Shown here: positions 5,724 through 6,690 of the stretch, piece after piece
How positions within the stretch are numbered: position 1 is the stretch's first letter
Layout of the letters: the number at the start of each line of letters is the position of its first letter
Assembly: GCA_017405545.1 (NCBI GenBank)
Contig: JAFRAF010000080.1
Coordinates: 1-6,690 of the forward strand
Source: Oscillospiraceae bacterium
GTDB lineage: Bacteria > Bacillota > Clostridia > Oscillospirales > Oscillospiraceae
Length of the DNA: 6,690 nt
Direction: 5' to 3'
The notes under the pieces: generated by a model
Seen by the model: the letters and a program-made list of their open reading frames with translations, nothing else
Database searches by the model: none
What the model was told of the DNA's origin: nothing
Made by a program: the position numbers and the translations under genes

Positions 5724-5788
5724 TCATTGAGCGGAGCGATTTATCGCGACCCGGCGGTATTGAATGAAGCATGCTTCAGACCCGCCGG
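5724..5788. repeat. Palindromic element, copy C (partial)
   Basis: This copy begins at TCATTG (5724) and ends at CCGCCGG (5788). The right half with GGCAATCC and the outer ACAAAACAGCC repeats are missing. Hairpin 1 is GCGAT/ATCGC (5736-5747) and hairpin 2 is CCGGCGG/CCGCCGG around GAAGCATGCTTC (5751-5788). Both differ from copy B by paired changes that keep the stems. It lies 23 bp upstream of ATG 5700, in the leader of the 69-residue gene. Confidence 0.85.
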
Positions 5789-5802
5789 ACATAAATTAAT
5801 TA

Positions 5803-5831
5803 ATAGTATCGTCGGTCTTTTTGATTTACAA
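5803..5831 (-). promoter_or_regulatory. Possible promoter for the 69-residue gene
   Basis: On the minus strand, TTGTAA (5826-5831) and TACTAT (5803-5808) are 17 bp apart. A transcript would start near 5796 and carry element C as hairpins in its leader. The -35 overlaps the -35 of the divergent promoter at 5825-5853, so the two could interfere. Confidence 0.35.
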
Positions 5832-5853
5832 GCCCGGGAGCATCTGATATAGT
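5825..5853 (+). promoter_or_regulatory. Likely sigma-A-type promoter for the secreted protein gene
   Basis: TTTACA (5825-5830) and TATAGT (5848-5853) are separated by 17 bp, about 60 bp before ATG 5913. It is the only well-spaced pair found upstream of this gene. Confidence 0.5.
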
Positions 5854-5912
5854 TATATTATTAACGAATGTAAACTGTAAACAGATGAAAACTGATAAAG
5901 GAGGAGGTTCTT

Positions 5913-6690
5913 ATGAAAAAGGCGATGAAGCTTTCATGTTTCCTGCTGGTCCTTGTACTGATGGTGTCCGTTCTGCCGGTAACTGTCCACGCCGATCCGC
6001 CAGACGATCAGTGCCCCGACTTTTATGCCGATTTAAATAATGGCGGTCATCATGAATGGGTACTTATTCATGAAGATTCCGCCACCTGTACTAAAGATGG
6101 AGCAAAATACTGGAGGTGTGAGTACTGCGGCAGAGAGCACACCGATTACACTCCCGCCCTTGGCCACAGCTGGAGCGCCTGGACTTCAAGCGGCTCAGGC
6201 ACTGAGACGCGGACCTGCTCCCGCTGCGGAGATACAGAGACCCGCAGCGTCGCGGTCACGACGACCGATCCGCCCGAAACACCGGCTCCCGATTCGAAAG
6301 TTAAAGTTACCAAGAGCCCTACCGGTGAATCTGTTGCCGCAGGCGAAGACGCATGGTTCGTGGCCCATGCCGACAATTCCACGGGTACAAGCTGGTATGT
6401 TCAGAGCGCGGACGGAGGCACTGTATATTCCGCAGCCGATGCTCCATCACATTTCCCCGGGCTCTCTGTGAGCGGAGCGAACAGCGATTCGCTTCACCTG
6501 TCCGGTATTCCGGTTTCGATGAGCGGGTGGTCAGTCTATGCTTCATTCAGCGGGAACGGAGGCCCCGTTTATACCGGAGCCGCAAAGATCAACGTTACGC
6601 CTGCCACTCCCGCACCCGCGACGGCGGCCCCCGCGACACCGACCCAGACACAGGCGACTCCGGTTCCGACAGAAGAAGCCGCGGTGACCC
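5913..6690 (+). CDS. Secreted protein with cysteine-pair repeats and an Ig-like domain, partial
   Basis: The frame stays open from ATG 5913 to the window end (259 codons); the stop lies outside. GGAGGAGG ends 5 bp before the ATG, an excellent ribosome site. Residues 1-27 form a signal peptide (basic start, hydrophobic core LLVLVLMVSVLPV, cleavage expected after VHA). Residues 28-112 hold a CxxC unit (Cys69/Cys72), the spacer ALGHSWSAWTSSGSGTETRT, and a second CxxC (Cys102/Cys105), with further Cys34 and Cys59. This GHxWxxW...TRTCxxCG pattern is a known short repeat in clostridial surface proteins and may bind zinc. Residues about 128-228 look like an Ig-like beta domain (GESVAAGEDAWFVAHA, SWYVQSADG). 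From 229 a Pro/Thr/Ala linker (TPATPAPATAAPATP) begins, probably leading to more domains or a wall/membrane anchor. It acts outside the cell; ligand unknown. Confidence 0.85.
   Translation, partial: MKKAMKLSCFLLVLVLMVSVLPVTVHADPPDDQCPDFYADLNNGGHHEWVLIHEDSATCTKDGAKYWRCEYCGREHTDYTPALGHSWSAWTSSGSGTETRTCSRCGDTETRSVAVTTTDPPETPAPDSKVKVTKSPTGESVAAGEDAWFVAHADNSTGTSWYVQSADGGTVYSAADAPSHFPGLSVSGANSDSLHLSGIPVSMSGWSVYASFSGNGGPVYTGAAKINVTPATPAPATAAPATPTQTQATPVPTEEAAVT

Noticed and set aside
5782..5820. Possible terminator: CCGGAC ... GTCGGTC followed by TTTTT
   Set aside because: The stem needs a bulge and a 20-nt loop, and no plus-strand gene ends nearby.
6040..6546. Frames of 143 codons (plus) and 75-78 codons (minus)
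   Set aside because: The plus-strand secreted protein frame from 5913 runs through here with signal peptide and domain structure; these are its shadows.

Overview
The window looks like chromosomal DNA from an uncultured, gut-type clostridium (Oscillospiraceae/Ruminococcaceae-like). Grounds are strong AGGAGG-type ribosome sites, TTGACA/TATAAT-type promoters, a clostridial-type lipoprotein, and a secreted protein of the cysteine-pair plus Ig-like kind common in these bacteria. This is inferred from style only; there is no rRNA or marker gene. Most of the DNA is moderately GC-rich, but about 1.3-2.7 kb is strikingly AT-rich and looks acquired.

Layout. (1) 1-460: a shrunken remnant of a phage-structural-type gene on the minus strand, preceded (in its own sense) by a nested palindromic element (copy A). 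(2) 460-1350: an AT-rich leader, a frameshifted N-terminal piece of an AMP-dependent acyl-CoA ligase, then the C-terminal tail of an IS630-like transposase; all dead. (3) 1353-2726: an intact AT-rich lipoprotein gene made of two related halves. (4) 2703-3122 (minus): a small single-pass membrane protein, ending tail-to-tail inside the lipoprotein gene. (5) 3213-5066 (minus): a full-length 617-residue phage-type structural protein, the intact paralogue of the remnant in (1). (6) 5083-5232: palindromic element copy B in that gene's leader. (7) 5233-5820: a probably decayed reading frame, an intact 69-residue hypothetical gene, and palindromic element copy C. (8) 5825-6690: a promoter and the start of a secreted cysteine-pair/Ig-like protein that runs off the window.

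How the parts relate. The segment at 37-459 and the segment at 3213-5247 are two direct copies of one unit (gene plus palindromic leader). The left copy has lost almost all of its coding sequence through two internal deletions. Between the copies lies a set of dead fragments and an AT-rich insert, so this is an accessory, recombination-prone region, not an operon with one pathway. All three palindromic elements lie 17-23 bp upstream of a minus-strand start codon, and two of their hairpins show paired compensatory base changes between copies. That is the most interesting signal here. I did not find a convincing new multi-gene system.
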